Counted from the first letter of the stretch, positions 47,675-62,219 are shown. The stretch is 64,000 bases of DNA from Spiroplasma attinicola (GCF_023509825.1 NZ_JAKQXY010000001.1:372001-436000); one strand, 5' to 3'. Translations and numbers: made by a program. The notes: a model not told the origin generated them from the sequence alone.

Positions 47675-48703
47675 ATGAAAGAAATGAAACAAGAAAAAAT
47701 TTTTTTAAAAAATGCAAAAGAAATTTTTAATTTAATTAAAAAAAGCAATCCAATCATTATTCATCGTCATATTAATCCTGATGGTGATGCATTAGGTTCA
47801 CAATGAGGGTTAAAAACAATTATTGAAGAAAATTTTCCTAATAAAAAGGTTTTAGTACCTGGTGATATGACTGAATATATGATTAAATTTTTTCCACCAG
47901 CAATGATAGTTAATAGTAAAGATTATCAAAATGCTTTAGTTATTATTACTGATACAGCAAATCGTGAAAGAATTAGTGGTCAATTTTGGCAAGAAGCAAA
48001 AAATATTATTAAAATTGATCATCATCCTGAAGTTGATAATTATGGTACGGTTAGTTTAGTTAATAGTTCTGCTTCTGCTGCTTGTCAAGTAGTTGCTAAA
48101 TGAGCAAAAACTATGAAATTAAGATTATCAAAAGCTGCAGCGCAATATTTATTTTTTGGCTTAGTTACTGATTCAGGACGATTTTTATATCGTTCAGTTA
48201 ATAATGAAACATTTGATGTTGCTAGTTATTTAAGTGCAACTAACTTTAGTCTTTTAGATTTATATGAAAAATTATATTTACAAGATGTAAAAACAGCACG
48301 AATTAAAGGTTATATTTTAAATAATTTTCAGATTAGTAAAAATGGTGTTGGTTATATTATTCTTACTAAAGAAGATGTTACAAAGTTAGAAACACAAATT
48401 AGTCAACAATTAAATCAAAAAACAAAAATAACAATTGATCGTGAAGATATTACTAGTCAAGTTAATTTAATGTCTAATTTGGCAACAATTAAAATTTGAT
48501 TCATTGCCTGTCAAAATGATTCTGATGATGAATTCAAAATTAGTGTTCGTAGTTCACGCTGAGTAATTAATGAATTAGTTGCAAAATTTGGCGGTGGTGG
48601 TCATAAAAATGCCGCTGGAGCAAAAGTTAAAAGTTTAAAAATTGTTGAAAATTTATTACATGATTTAGATAATTTAGCAAGTTTAGCACCAAATATTAAA
48701 TAA
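47675..48703 (+). CDS. DHH-DHHA1 phosphoesterase (NrnA/PAP phosphatase type)
   Basis: 342 aa. The DHH domain has IIIHRHINPDGDALGS, ITDTANRERI and the namesake KIDHHPE. The DHHA1 domain ends with FGGGGHKNAAGA. Proteins of this shape degrade short oligoribonucleotides and dephosphorylate pAp; some cleave cyclic dinucleotides. Which activity applies here cannot be told. It starts 16 bp after the preceding gene. Confidence 0.9.
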
Positions 48704-48731
48704 TAAATAAAAAGAAAAGAGGATAATAATA

Positions 48732-49325
48732 ATGTATAACCGCTATAATGATGGTTGAATTGAAGTAATAACAGGATGTATGTTTGCCGGGAAGACTGAA
48801 GAATTTATTCGCAGAATCATTCGTCTGCAATATGCTAAACGGAAAGTTTTAGTTTTTAAACCAAGTATTGATGTTCGTTATAGTGCTACTAAAGTTGTGA
48901 CACATAAAGGAATATCAATTCAGGCAATTTTGATTGATGTTAATAAACCAGAAGAAATTTTGAAAATTTTGAAAGCAAAAGAAAATCAAGATGTTGTTGC
49001 TGTCGCAGTTGATGAAGTGCAATTTTTTAATAAAAAAATTGTTGAAATTTTAACAGAATTAGCGAATAATAATAAGCAAGTAATTGTTGCTGGCTTAGAT
49101 CAAGACTTTCGTGCTGAACCTTTTCCGATTATGTCAGAAATTTTACCAAGAGCAGAGTTTGTAACAAAATTAGATGCAATTTGTGTGATATGCGGTGCTG
49201 CTGCAACAAGAACACAAAGAATTATTAATGGTAAAGAAGCGCGATATAATGATCCAATTATTGAAATTGGTGCACAAGAAAAATATGAAGCAAGATGTCG
49301 TAAACATCATAAAGTTTTAAAATAA
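48732..49325 (+). CDS. tdk: Thymidine kinase
   Basis: 197-aa type II thymidine kinase. P-loop GCMFAGKTEEF, VAVDEVQFF Walker B, GLDQDFRAEPF, and zinc cysteines in CVICGAAATRTQR and the tail (ARCRKHH). It feeds thymidylate kinase (19746). AGAGGATAATAATA precedes ATG. Confidence 0.96.
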
Positions 49326-49344
49326 AAGTTAGGTCCTTATTTAA

Positions 49345-50448
49345 ATGGTTAATGAAAAAATATTACAACAATTAACATTACTTTATCAAAAATATCAAAA
49401 GATTGAAGAGCAATTGTTAGCTTTAGATGTTAAAAAACAACGAGAAAAATATACTGAATTAACTAAAGAGCAAAAAAGATTAGAACCAATTATTAATCAA
49501 TTTTTAGTTTATCAAAAATTAATTAAAACAATTAATGAAGCAAAACATTATTTAGAAACTGAAAAAGATTCAGAAATGATTGAAATGTTAAAATCTGAAA
49601 TTAAAAGTGATGAACAAAAGTTAGTTGATGTTGAAGAAAAATTAAAATTAATTTTAATTCCTAAAGATGTTAATGATAGTAAAAATGTTATTTTTGAAAT
49701 TCGCGGAGCAGTTGGTGGTGAAGAAGCCAATATTTTTGCTGGTGATTTATACCGAATGTATTTAAAGTATTGTGAAAATCAAAATTGAAAAGTAGAAATG
49801 ATTGAAGCTAAAGAGTCAACAAGTGGTGGTTTTACTTATATTAGTTTTATTATTAAAGGTAAACAAGTTTTTGCTAAATTAAAATTTGAAGCTGGTGCTC
49901 ATCGTGTTCAAAGAGTACCAAAAACTGAATCACAAGGTCGCGTTCATACTTCAATTGCTACAGTTGCTGTTTTACCAGAAGTTAATGATATTGAAGTTAA
50001 TATTAATCCAACTGATTTAAAAATTGATACTTATCGTTCTAGTGGTGCTGGTGGACAGCATGTTAATACAACTGATTCAGCTGTAAGAATTACTCATTTA
50101 CCATCAGGAATTGTTGTTACTTCACAAGATGGTCGTAGTCAGCATGATAATAAAGATAAGGCAATGCAAGTATTGCGAGCAAAAATATATGAATTTCAAT
50201 TGTCACAACAACAAGGTGAAATTGGTAGTTTAAGAAAAAGTGCTGTTGGTTCAGGAGAAAGATCTGAAAAAATTCGCACTTACAATTATCCACAAAATCG
50301 AGTTACTGATCATCGAATTGGTTTATCTTTAAATAAATTAGACCAAATTATGGAAGGTAATTTAGATGAAATTATTCTAGCATTAATAAGTGATGAACAA
50401 AGAAAGAAATTGGAAACCCTTGAAAATGATATTTCCAGTTTAATTTAA
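49345..50448 (+). CDS. prfA: Peptide chain release factor 1
   Basis: 367-aa factor reading UAA and UAG. It has the GGQ catalytic motif in [18 protein letters not shown], and [12 protein letters not shown]. The anticodon-like tripeptide region lies in [18 protein letters not shown]. With UGA used for Trp, RF1 should be the only class I release factor. The gene pairs with prmC downstream, separated by a small ORF. Confidence 0.96.
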
Positions 50449-50492
50449 AAATTTCTTTATAATTTAAAGTAAGGAAATAGAGGAGGTGTTTT

Positions 50493-50708
50493 ATGAATTT
50501 TATTTCTTTAAATCAACGTATTAATATGTTATTTTTCCTAACAGATGGTCTTATGTCTTCAAAACTAGCTGATGCATTATCTAATGTATTTTTTGCTGCT
50601 AAGAAAAAAAGTAAAAAGCCGGCTAAGAAAAAAGATGATGATTCTAACGGATCTTCTGATGACAACATGGGAAATGACGACGGTTCATTTAATAGCGGTC
50701 AATTTTAA
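50493..50708 (+). CDS. Small hypothetical protein between prfA and prmC
   Basis: 71 aa with a strong RBS (GGAGGTG 7 nt before ATG). The first 35 residues are mixed hydrophobic (LFFLTDGLMSSKLADALSNV). Next is a basic patch KKKSKKPAKKK, then an acidic Asp/Asn/Gly/Ser tail (DDDSNGSSDDNMGNDDG). No family recognised. It has no TGA codon. Spacing (11 bp to prmC) suggests it belongs to the same transcript. Confidence 0.7.
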   Translation: MNFISLNQRINMLFFLTDGLMSSKLADALSNVFFAAKKKSKKPAKKKDDDSNGSSDDNMGNDDGSFNSGQF

Positions 50709-50719
50709 AGTTATTAAAT

Positions 50720-51562
50720 ATGAAATATTATCAATTTTTAAGCCTTGCTAGAAAAATTAATCAAAACGATAACATTAATAAATTAATTTTAGCTAATTTA
50801 TTAAAAAAGGATTTAACTTGAATTTATGCTAATTTAAATATGGTTAATACTGACAAAAATTTTTTACGAAAGTATTTATCTTTAGTAAAAAAATATGCTA
50901 GTGGTTTTCCTTTTGCTTATCTTTCAGGTCATGTTTTTTTCTATAATTACAAAATTTTTATTAATAAAAATGTCTTAATTCCGCGAAATGAAACAGAACT
51001 TTTGGTTTCTCGTACTTTATATTGAAGCCAAAAACTATTTAATCTTGTACCATTAAAAGTATTAGATTTAGGAACAGGCAGTGGATGTATTGCTATTAGT
51101 TTAGCCTTAAAAAATCCAGAATGAGAAGTTTTTGCTAGTGATATTAGTGATAAAGCGTTAAAAATTGCAAAATTAAATAAAGAGTTTTATCACTTAGATC
51201 GGCTTAATTTAGTAAAAAGCGATTTATTTAGTAATTTGGTGGACGAAAAATTTGATATTGTTATTAGTAATCCGCCTTATATTGATAAAAGTAAAAAAAA
51301 TTATCAAGTTAATAATTTAAAATATGAACCAGAATTAGCTTTATTTGCCGATAATTTCGGCTTAGGATATTATCAAAGAATTCTAAAGTCAATTTTAAAT
51401 TTTACGAATAAAGATTTTTTAATTTCTTTCGAAATTGGTTTTGATCAAAAGTCAGAATTAGAATCAATCTTAACTGAGAATTTTCAAAATTATTTTTATT
51501 GATTTGAAAAAGATTATAGTAATCATTGAAGATTTTTATTTATTAGTAGTCGCCAATTATAA
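50720..51562 (+). CDS. prmC: Release factor glutamine methyltransferase
   Basis: 280-aa SAM-dependent enzyme that methylates the glutamine of the GGQ motif of release factors. Motif I VLDLGTGSGCIAISLA, catalytic NPPY in IVISNPPYIDKS, and the N-terminal helical domain end PFAYLSGHVFFYNYKIFINKNVLIPRNETE. Several TGA codons are Trp. Its presumed target, PrfA, is encoded just upstream. Confidence 0.95.
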
Positions 51563-51579
51563 CATAAATTTGAATTTAA

Positions 51580-51620
51580 ATATCATTATTTTTTTCATTA
51601 AAGTAATGATATTTTTTATT
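51580..51620 (+). terminator. Terminator after prmC
   Basis: ATATCATTA and TAATGATAT form a 9-bp stem with a 15-nt loop, followed by TTTTTATTTTT. Confidence 0.75.
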
Positions 51621-51678
51621 TTTAAAAAGGAAATTGCCCCATATTCTCTAAATTAGGATAATGGAGGGCAATACTTTA

Positions 51679-53586
51679 ATGAGGCGAATTATTGAAATAT
51701 TAAAAATGTTTCAAAATAATCCAAAATTTGTTTCACTAACTTATTTAGTAAAGAAGTTTTCTCTAACTATTAGAACTTTACAAAGGGACATTGCAAGAAT
51801 TAATCGCTTATTAGCATCAGTTAGTAATTGTAAGATTATTAAAAGTAAAGATAAGCTAGTAATTGTTGGAAGTGAACCAAAAATTGCAATTGATAAATTG
51901 TTAAGAAAGATATTAAAAGTATCTGATTACAATCCTAGTGTAAAATGATATCAATTAATCTTCTATCAAATTTGAGAAGACCAACCTTTAACGAACAATA
52001 AATTATTTAATTTCACTAACGGTGTATTTTATGATTTAAAACAAGAAGTAAATTCAATTAATAATTGCCTTAATTATTATGATTTAAATCTTAAGTTAAA
52101 ATTTAAAACAAAACAAGGTTGGGTTTTAGAAGGTTCAGAATCAGATTTAAGGTTACTTGCGACAAAAGTCTTAATTAGTGAAGTGAGCAGCCCATTACAT
52201 CCTAACAATTATTTAGATACTAGTTTAGTACATCTACAAAATCAAGTAGCAACAATTTTACTTAATAATCAGTTTTACAATTCTTTCACAAAAGAAATAC
52301 TATGATTTTTAGTTATTATAATTAAAAGAATAAAACTTAATCGATTATTAAATAGTTCATTACAACCTTTGCTTTTAGAAATGTTACTTAATGATCGTGT
52401 TATTACAAATAACTTTATTAAGTTATCTAGTATTTTGGAAGCACAATTTAGTTTGAAATTTGATTATTATGAAACAGTTTATTTAAAATCTGTAATGTTG
52501 CTCAATCAAAAAAACTTTAGTAATGATTTTTTAGCAAATTTAATTTTATCAATTAATAATTTTGTTAGTCGTTTATTAATTAAAGAATATCAGCTTTTAT
52601 TAACTATTAAAGAATTCAAAATGACCCTTAGTGAATTTTTAAAAGAAAATCTTTTAAAGTTATTATTCAACTTCTATCAAGATTTCAAATTAGAAAATGT
52701 TAATAATCATTACTATCTATTAAATGCTTCTTATTGATATGGTTGAGAAATCCTTAATATAATTGTTTTTGTTTTAAAAAAATTTGATATTAATGTTAAA
52801 TTTCGTTTCTTAGTTGATGACTACTTTTTAATGATCTTTAATAATTTTTACTTGGAAAGTAATAATAAAAACTGAGTAGTTTCTCTTTATTATCAATTTG
52901 ATAATAAGTTTTCTCAGCAAAATAAAAAAGTAATTTTGTTTATTGAAAATAATTATAAGAATATTATTTCAAAATCCATAAATATAGATAATATTTATTA
53001 TAAAAAGAATTTTTTAAATAAAAATTATGCAATTTTAGTTGATCATCAGTTTGATAATATTTTATTGCCAAGTCGAAAATTAGTTCTTATTAATAATAGT
53101 CAATCAAATCAGCAATTAAGACAAAATCTTGATTTTGTTTTAAAAAATATGTTGATTGATAAGATTCGTAGTTCGATTTTAGTTTTTCAATTCTTTTTTA
53201 GACAAAGATTTTCGGGCATAAAAAATTGTTTAGCCTATTTACAAGAAGCGTTAATTAGAAAATTTAAATTAAACTCAATTAATTTACAATTAAAAGATGG
53301 TTTTATTAATAGCAATTATTTGTTAAATAAAATTTTAATTATTCATAAACTAGTAACAAAAACTAATGTTGTCTTACCTATTATCTTAATTTATTTAAAA
53401 CATCCATTAACATTTCATAAAAAGTTCCCAATTAATTTTATCTTCATTTCAATCAATAGCTCTGATACTTTATATAAATATCAAGGACTAGTTTCTTATA
53501 TTGATATTGCAAAAACGAACTTTACTCCCCCAGTTCATAGTATTAAGAGCTTATATCAAATAATAAATAATAATATAAAAACCTAA
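51679..53586 (+). CDS. BglG/MtlR-like transcriptional regulator or antiterminator
   Basis: 635 aa. The N-terminus is a DeoR/HTH_11-type helix-turn-helix (IIEILKMFQNNPKFVSLTYLVKKFSLTIRTLQRDIARIN), followed by a second winged-helix-like part and a long helical middle like PRD modules. The last 250 residues could match EIIB/EIIA-type domains, without clear phosphorylation sites. I chose ATG 51679 because GGAGGG lies 10 nt upstream; ATG 51661 overlaps that RBS. No sugar transport genes are adjacent, so the target is unknown. Confidence 0.65.
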
Positions 53587-53613
53587 AGTAAGCCTTGACT
53601 TTAGGTTTTTACT
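53578..53613 (+). terminator. Terminator overlapping the end of the regulator gene
   Basis: AAAACCTAAAGT and ACTTTAGGTTTT form a 12-bp stem with an 8-nt loop, then TACTTTT. Confidence 0.75.
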
Positions 53614-53712
53614 TTTAATTGATTACAGTCTGAAAAACCTATAAGAGTTTAATTTTTTTATTACAAATGATATAATTTTTTTCAGATTTTACTGTAATTA
53701 TAGGAGTTTAAA

Positions 53713-54264
53713 ATGGTTATGTTTGAACCAACACAATTAACAGAAATTATTAAAATCATTGAAAATGGTAATGTTATTGCTTTGCCAACTGATACTGTTT
53801 ATGGTCTTGTTTGTAAATTTGATCAAATAACGGCAGTTAAAAAAATTTATCAAATTAAACAACGACCTGAAGCAAAACCATTACAAATTTTAGTAGCAGA
53901 TTGAAAACAAGCTAAAAAATTGGCAGTAATTGATAATCAATTAATTAATGATTTAGAAAAAAAATTTGCTCCAGGGAAAGTTACAGTAATTGTTAAACCA
54001 ATGGCAATAATAAGTCAAAATGAATATTGAAAACAATGAGATAATATTGCAATTAGAGTTAGCGCTTCGCCATTTATTCAAAAAATTATTAATATTGTTG
54101 GTCCATTAGCTGCAAGTAGTTGTAATCTTGCTGAAAAAGCACCAATTAATGAAGCAAGTAAAATTAATTTAGCAAATTTAGATTATATTGTTAATGGCAA
54201 AATAATTAATGGTAAAGCGTCTGCAGTTTATAACAGTTTGACAAAAGAGATTATTCGTAAATAA
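53713..54264 (+). CDS. tsaC: Threonylcarbamoyl-AMP synthase (Sua5/YrdC/YciO family)
   Basis: 183 aa. It makes threonylcarbamoyl-AMP from Thr, CO2 and ATP for the t6A37 modification of ANN-decoding tRNAs. IALPTDTVYGLVCKFD and KIYQIKQRPEAKPLQILVAD are the family fingerprint. GPLAASSCNLAEKAP is the second conserved site. It is the short YrdC form with no Sua5 domain. AGGAG lies 8 nt before ATG. Confidence 0.94.
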
Positions 54265-54397
54265 GGTTATGATTTTTAATTTTTTAATCTTTTGATTTTA
54301 TAGTTGAATTATCTAAATAAAGGGCGTAAAATTTTTTATTAGTATAATTATAAAAACTTAATAAAAAGTCAAATAATTTAAAGGAGTAGTTTTATTA

Positions 54398-55060
54398 ATG
54401 ACAGATATCATAGATAAAAAGATGGCTAAAGAAAATGTTTTTATTATTAATCATCCGTTGATTTTAGATAAGTTAACAAGAATTAGAAATAAAAAAACAG
54501 AAAAAAAAGACTTTCAAGAAAATTTAACAGAAATTGTTAGTTTAATGGCTTATGAAGTTTTTAAAGATATTCCTTTAGATGATATTACAATTGAAACACC
54601 AATTGGAAAAACCAAAGGGAAAAATTTAACAAAAACAATTATTATTTGTCCGATTTTAAGAGCAGGGTTGGGTATGGTTAGTGGTCTTGAACATTTATTA
54701 CCTAATGCAATTGTTAGTCATATTGGTTTATATCGTGATGAATCAACATTACAACCACAAGAATATTTTTTCAAATATCCTAATGTTGAAAATCATGAAG
54801 AAAATTTAGTTTATATTTTAGATCCAATGTTAGCTACTGGTGGTAGTACTTTAGCGGCAATTAATAAATTAAAAGCAGTTGGTGTTAAAAATATTACTTT
54901 TATTGGCATTGTTGGTGTTCAAGCAGCAATTAATAAAATTCATAAAGAACATAAAGATGTTAAAATTTATTTAGCTGCTTTAGATGAAAAGTTAAATGAA
55001 AATGGTTTTATTATTCCTGGATTAGGAGATGCTGGTGATCGAATTTTCGGCACAAAATAA
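54398..55060 (+). CDS. upp: Uracil phosphoribosyltransferase
   Basis: 220-aa pyrimidine salvage enzyme making UMP. The PRPP loop is YILDPMLATGGS, and the C-terminal uracil-binding segment FIIPGLGDAGDRIFGTK is diagnostic. The N-terminus is about ten residues longer than usual; ATG 54422 is an alternative start. AGGAG lies 11 nt upstream of the chosen ATG. It is the first gene of a transcript that continues into the ATP synthase genes; in Firmicutes upp is also just upstream of atpI. Confidence 0.95.
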   Translation: MTDIIDKKMAKENVFIINHPLILDKLTRIRNKKTEKKDFQENLTEIVSLMAYEVFKDIPLDDITIETPIGKTKGKNLTKTIIICPILRAGLGMVSGLEHLLPNAIVSHIGLYRDESTLQPQEYFFKYPNVENHEENLVYILDPMLATGGSTLAAINKLKAVGVKNITFIGIVGVQAAINKIHKEHKDVKIYLAALDEKLNENGFIIPGLGDAGDRIFGTK

Positions 55061-55484
55061 AGCTTCTTGGTTGATTAAAGTTAAGAATAATAATAATTTA
55101 CGAATTATTATTGTTATGATTGGTTATTGATTACTAATTAATCCAATTTTATTAAGTTTAATTAATTTATTTAATTATGATTGGAAAATTATTATTGGTT
55201 TTAATTTAGGTTTTTTTAGTAGTTTATTAGGTTTTTTTATTTTAGCAAAAACAAGTGATTGGTTTTTTAGTAAAGTCGCTTATAAACAAGCTTTAGCGTT
55301 TTTAATTTTTTTATTTCGTGTTTTATTATATGGTACGGTTATTGGCTTAGTAATTTACTTTAAATTTTCAAATTTATTTAGTTTAATTGCTGGCTTCTCA
55401 TTATTATTAATTGCAGTTTTCACTAATGAATTTTTAGGATTAAAGAAAAGAAAAAATAATATGAAGGATACAGAACAATGTTAA
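55035..55484 (+). CDS. atpI: ATP synthase subunit I-like membrane protein
   Basis: 149-aa hydrophobic protein with about four transmembrane segments (IIIVMIGYWLLINPILLSL, IGFNLGFFSSLLGFFILA, FLIFLFRVLLYGTVIGLVIY, LIAGFSLLLIAVFTNEF). The position between upp and atpB fits AtpI, which helps c-ring assembly or Mg2+ supply. The start GTG has AGGAG 6 nt upstream and lies within upp (26-bp overlap); ATG 55029 is in frame but touches that RBS. The stop overlaps the atpB start. Confidence 0.8.
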
Positions 55485-56296
55485 TTTCAGCAAGTTTAAA
55501 AAATTGAAATTATTGAGCGATTATGCCGCAATTAATAACAATTGCAATTACGACAATTATTATTGTTAGTATTAGTTTCATTTATCAAAGAAAAGTTAAA
55601 AAAATGGCGGCTGATGATGATCCTCGTGGTATCGTTCTTGCTGTTGAATTAGTTATAACATATGTTGAAGGGATTGTTGTTGATGTTTTAGGAGCAAAAT
55701 ATAAAAATGTTACAGTTTATTTATTATATTTAATGCTTTATATTTTAATTGGTAACTGATTATCAATCATTGGAATTGATTCTCAAGCATCAGTTTATAC
55801 AGTAACCTTATCATTATCTTTAGTAACTTTTATTGGAATTTATTATCTTGGAATTAAATTTCAAAAATTATTATTCTTTAAAAAGTTTCTTACTAATCCT
55901 TTGGAATTAATTACACAATTTGCACCATTGATTTCTTTATCTTTCCGTCTATTTGGTAATATTATTGGTGGTTCAATTATTATGTCGTTACTTTATTTGC
56001 TTACTGGAAATATTTGAGGAAAAATTCCTGTAGTTGGTCAAGTTAACTTTTTAATCGGTACTGTTGCACCGTTCTTGCATATGTATTTTGATTTATTTGC
56101 TGGCTCGATTCAAGCATTAATTTTCGGTATGTTAACTATGGTATACTGAAAATTACAAATGGAAGGAGATTCTAAACCAGAAAAAGAACTTAAAATACCG
56201 AAGAAGATTAAAAAAAGACAAGAACAAGAACAAAATATTGATGATATTACTCATCAAGAACGATTATTATTAGATCGTCTTTTAAAAAGAAAATAA
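55478..56296 (+). CDS. atpB: ATP synthase Fo subunit a
   Basis: 272-aa proton-channel subunit. The essential arginine is in SLSFRLFGNIIGGS. The last helices FLHMYFDLFAGSIQALIFGML complete the half-channels. The C-terminus has a hydrophilic tail (KIKKRQEQEQNIDD) longer than in most bacteria. Several Trp are TGA. It overlaps the end of atpI by 7 bp. Confidence 0.95.
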
Positions 56297-56389
56297 GATA
56301 AAATAAATTAAATATCTTTTGCTATTTTAAATTTTTTAATAAAATGATATTAATAAAAAAATAAAGCAATCAAAAGGAGAATATAAATT

Positions 56390-56701
56390 ATGAGCATTTT
56401 TGCTGATACTACTCATCTAAATGTTATGACAACATTTTTCAGTCACATTTGAAATCTTTTAGCAATGACTGGTAGCATTTCTGATGGATTAAAATTTTTA
56501 GGAGCCGGTGTTGCCACAATTACTTGTTTTGGAGCCGGAATTGGTCAAGGTTACGCTGCTGGAAAAGCCGTTGAAGCCATTGCTAGAAATCCAGAAGTTG
56601 AATCTAAGGTTCGAACAATGTTTATTATTGGTGCTGCCATCTCTGAATCTGGTGCGATTTATGGTTTGGTTATTTCTTTAATTTTAATTTTTGTTGCTTA
56701 G
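56390..56701 (+). CDS. atpE: ATP synthase Fo subunit c
   Basis: 103 aa. Two helices form the hairpin (GLKFLGAGVATITCFGAGIGQGYAAGKAVEAIARNPE and MFIIGAAISESGAIYGLVISLILIF). The ion-binding Glu is in ISESGAIYG. About 30 extra N-terminal residues precede the first helix, as often in mollicutes. AAAAGGAGAATATAAATT precedes ATG. Confidence 0.95.
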
Positions 56702-56741
56702 GTAAACAAAAATAAAAGAAATATTAAAGGTTGTGAAATTT

Positions 56742-57272
56742 ATGAATTGAAATATATTAGCAGGCAAAGCAATTAATGGTGATGATATTATTAACCAATT
56801 ATTTCCAAATATTCCAATGTTAATTGCCCATGTATTTGCAACACTAATTTTGTTGCTGGTACTTTGACGATGAGTTTATAAGCCATTTCGAACATTATTG
56901 CATAATCGTCATTTAAATATTAAAGGTAAGTTAGATGATGCAGCAGTTAAACAAGCACTAGCAAATCAAGATCGTAGTCACGCTTTAGAAATGCTAAATA
57001 GTGCTAAAGTTGAAGCTGATGTTATCGTTAATGATGCTAAAACTAAAGCTTATGATGAAAGAAAAGAAATTCTTGATCAAGCTCATGTTGAAGCAATGCG
57101 AATTACTAACCAATCAAAACATGATATTGCTAAGCAAAAAAAAGCAGCTGAAAAGGAAATTAAAGCTGAAATTGAGGCAGTTTCTTTGGAATTGGCAAAA
57201 GTAATTTTGAATTCTGAAATTGATGCAAAAAAACATCAAAAATTTATTGACGATTTTATTGATAAAATTTAA
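56742..57272 (+). CDS. atpF: ATP synthase Fo subunit b
   Basis: 176 aa. One N-terminal membrane helix (MLIAHVFATLILLLVLWRWVYKPFR) is followed by a long charged coiled coil forming the peripheral stalk. The start follows AAAGGTTGTGAAATTT, a leader almost repeated before atpH. Confidence 0.94.
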
Positions 57273-57298
57273 GTTAAAAGTTAAAGGTTGTGGAAATT

Positions 57299-57844
57299 AT
57301 GATTGATGATACAATAGTTAGCCACTGAAGTAATGCTTTTTTTCAGTTAGCAGTTGAAGATAAAGAAGTTAAGCAATATCGTAGTGAAGCAGGAATTTTA
57401 ATTGATTTATTCACTAAATATCCTGAATTCCTCGATGTTGTTAGTAGTTCTGTTTTACCATTTACGGAAAAGAGTACAATTATTAAAACAACATTTAGTA
57501 AGTTTTCTCGTTATATGGTTAATTTCTTTTTATTACTAGCACAAGAAGGTTATTTTCGTTATTCATTATTAATCTTAAAAGAATTTCGTAAACTATGTAA
57601 TACTTATGAAGGTATTGAATATGGTGTTGCTTACTCAGTTGTTGAGTTATCACCAAAACAACTTAAAAAATTAGAACATAAAATTAGTGATATTGTTAAT
57701 AACAATGTTGAACTAGTAAATAAAATTGATAAAAGTTTAATAGCTGGTGTTAGAGTCAAAGTTAAAAATCAAGTCTTTGATGGCTCAGTTAAAGGACAAA
57801 TGGATCAATTTAAATCTAAATTATTAAAAAATAATCAAGAATAG
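57299..57844 (+). CDS. atpH: ATP synthase F1 subunit delta
   Basis: 181 aa. Helical N-terminal domain ([19 protein letters not shown]) and the conserved C-terminal core [24 protein letters not shown] ... [26 protein letters not shown]. It links the peripheral stalk to the alpha/beta ring. One TGA is Trp. Confidence 0.93.
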
Positions 57845-57854
57845 AGGTAATAAG

Positions 57855-59441
57855 GTGCCCTTAAATATTGACGAAATTGCAAAAATTATTAAAGCCCAAA
57901 TTAAAAATTATGGCGAAAAAATTGTTTCTAATGAAGAAGGAACTGTTCTGACAGTTGGAGATGGAATTGCTTTAATTAATGGTTTAGATAAAGCAATGAA
58001 TGGTGAATTAGTTTTTTTTCCTAAATCTAATACTTACGGTATGGTACTAAATTTAGAAGAAAATGCTGTTGGTGTTGTTTTAATGGGCAGTGATGCTTCA
58101 GTAAAAGAAAATGATATTGTTGAAAGAACAGGTAATGTTGTTGAAACTGTTGTTGGTAATCCACTTTTGGGAAGAGTTGTTAATGCTCTAGGGCAACCGA
58201 TTGATGGTAAGGGACCAATTAAAAGTAATAAAACTCGACCAGTTGAAAGAATTGCTTTAGGAGTTATGACAAGAAAGTCAGTTTCTGAGCCATTAAGTAC
58301 TGGTTTATTAGCAATTGATGCGATGATTCCAATTGGTAAAGGTCAAAGAGAGTTAATTATTGGTGACCGTCAAACTGGAAAAACAACGATTGCGATTGAT
58401 ACAATTATTAATCAAAAGAATAAAAATGTTTATTGTGTTTATGTTGCTATTGGTCAAAAGACTTCAACAGTTGCTCAAATTGTTGAAAAATTAACGCAAT
58501 TAGGGGCAATTCAATACACAACAATTGTTAGTGCAACAGCAAGTGAATTAGCACCATTACAGTACTTAGCACCATATACAGGTGTAACAATTGCTGAAGA
58601 ATGAATGGAACAAGGCAAAGATGTTTTAATTATTTACGATGATTTAAGTAAACATGCTGTTGCCTATCGTTCAATTTCTTTACTTTTAAGAAGACCTCCG
58701 GGAAGAGAAGCTTATCCAGGTGATGTTTTTTATTTACATTCTCGTTTATTAGAACGAGCTGCTAAATTAAATGAAAAATATCATGGCGGAAGCATTACTG
58801 CTTTACCAATTGTTGAAACACAAGCGGGTGATATTTCAGCTTATATTCCAACAAATGTTATTTCAATTACTGATGGACAAATTTTCTTAATGAGTGAATT
58901 ATTTAATTCAGGAGTAAGACCAGCTGTTGATGTTGGGTTGTCAGTTTCTCGAGTTGGTTCAGCCGCTCAAATTAAAGCAATTAAACAAGTATCAGGTAGT
59001 TTGAAATTAGAATTAGCACAGTTTCGTGAATTACAATCTTTTGCTCAATTTGGTTCAGACTTAGATGATGCTACTAAAACCGTAATTGAACATGGGAAAC
59101 GAGTAATTGAATTATTAAAGCAAAAACAAAATAATCCTTTAAATCAAATTGATCAAGCAATTATTTTATTAGCAATTAAAAATAAAACTATTAAATGATT
59201 ACCTGTGGAAATGATGGAAGAATTGAAAAAAGAATTAATTGCTTATTTTCCTAAAAATCAAAGAAAAGATTATCAAAAATTAGAAACTAATTTAGCTTTT
59301 GATGATGAACTAATGAAACACATTAGTCATGGTATTGATAAAGTTGTTATTAATTTAACTAAGAAAATTTCTAGTTATGATGCTAAAAGATATGGTAATT
59401 TAGAAGATTGAAAAGCACTAACTAGTTCTGTTAGAGACTAG
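57855..59441 (+). CDS. atpA: ATP synthase F1 subunit alpha
   Basis: 528 aa. P-loop GDRQTGKT, the Arg finger region [36 protein letters not shown]. The start is GTG after AGAGGTAATAAG; an in-frame ATG is not close. Three late TGA codons are Trp. All F1 and Fo genes are in the standard order. Confidence 0.97.
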
Positions 59442-59500
59442 AATCTTTTAGTTTACTAGTATTATTTATCTAAAAAATTAAGTTTAAGGAGGTAAAATTG

Positions 59501-61862
<2,362 letters not shown>

Positions 61863-61890
61863 ATTATTAAAATTATAAGTTGGTGATTAT

Positions 61891-62208
61891 ATGGCTTTAA
61901 ATTTAAAAATTATTACACCAGATGGAATATTTTTTAATGGTCCTGTTGATAGTGTTAATATTAAAACAACTGAAGGTTATATTACGCTTTTAGAATGACG
62001 AACACCATTGATTGCTAATATTGCCATTGCACCAATGATGTATCGTATTAATGGACACCCTCATTATTTAAGTATTGCTGGAGGGATTTTAATTAGTACC
62101 CTTCATGAAGTAAGAGTTATTAGTGATACAATTCAAAATCGGCCAGGTACTAAAGAACTTGAAAGAAATGATCCTGAAATCAAGAAACGATTAGGAACTG
62201 AAGATTAG
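61891..62208 (+). CDS. atpC: ATP synthase F1 subunit epsilon
   Basis: 105 aa, consisting mainly of the N-terminal beta-sandwich (LKIITPDGIFFNGPVDSVNIKTTEGYITLLEWRTPLI). The C-terminal helical hairpin is cut short (a single charged stretch KELERNDPEIKKRLGTED), so it is probably not strongly inhibitory. One TGA is Trp. Confidence 0.92.
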
Positions 62209-62219
62209 TCGAGGTAATT

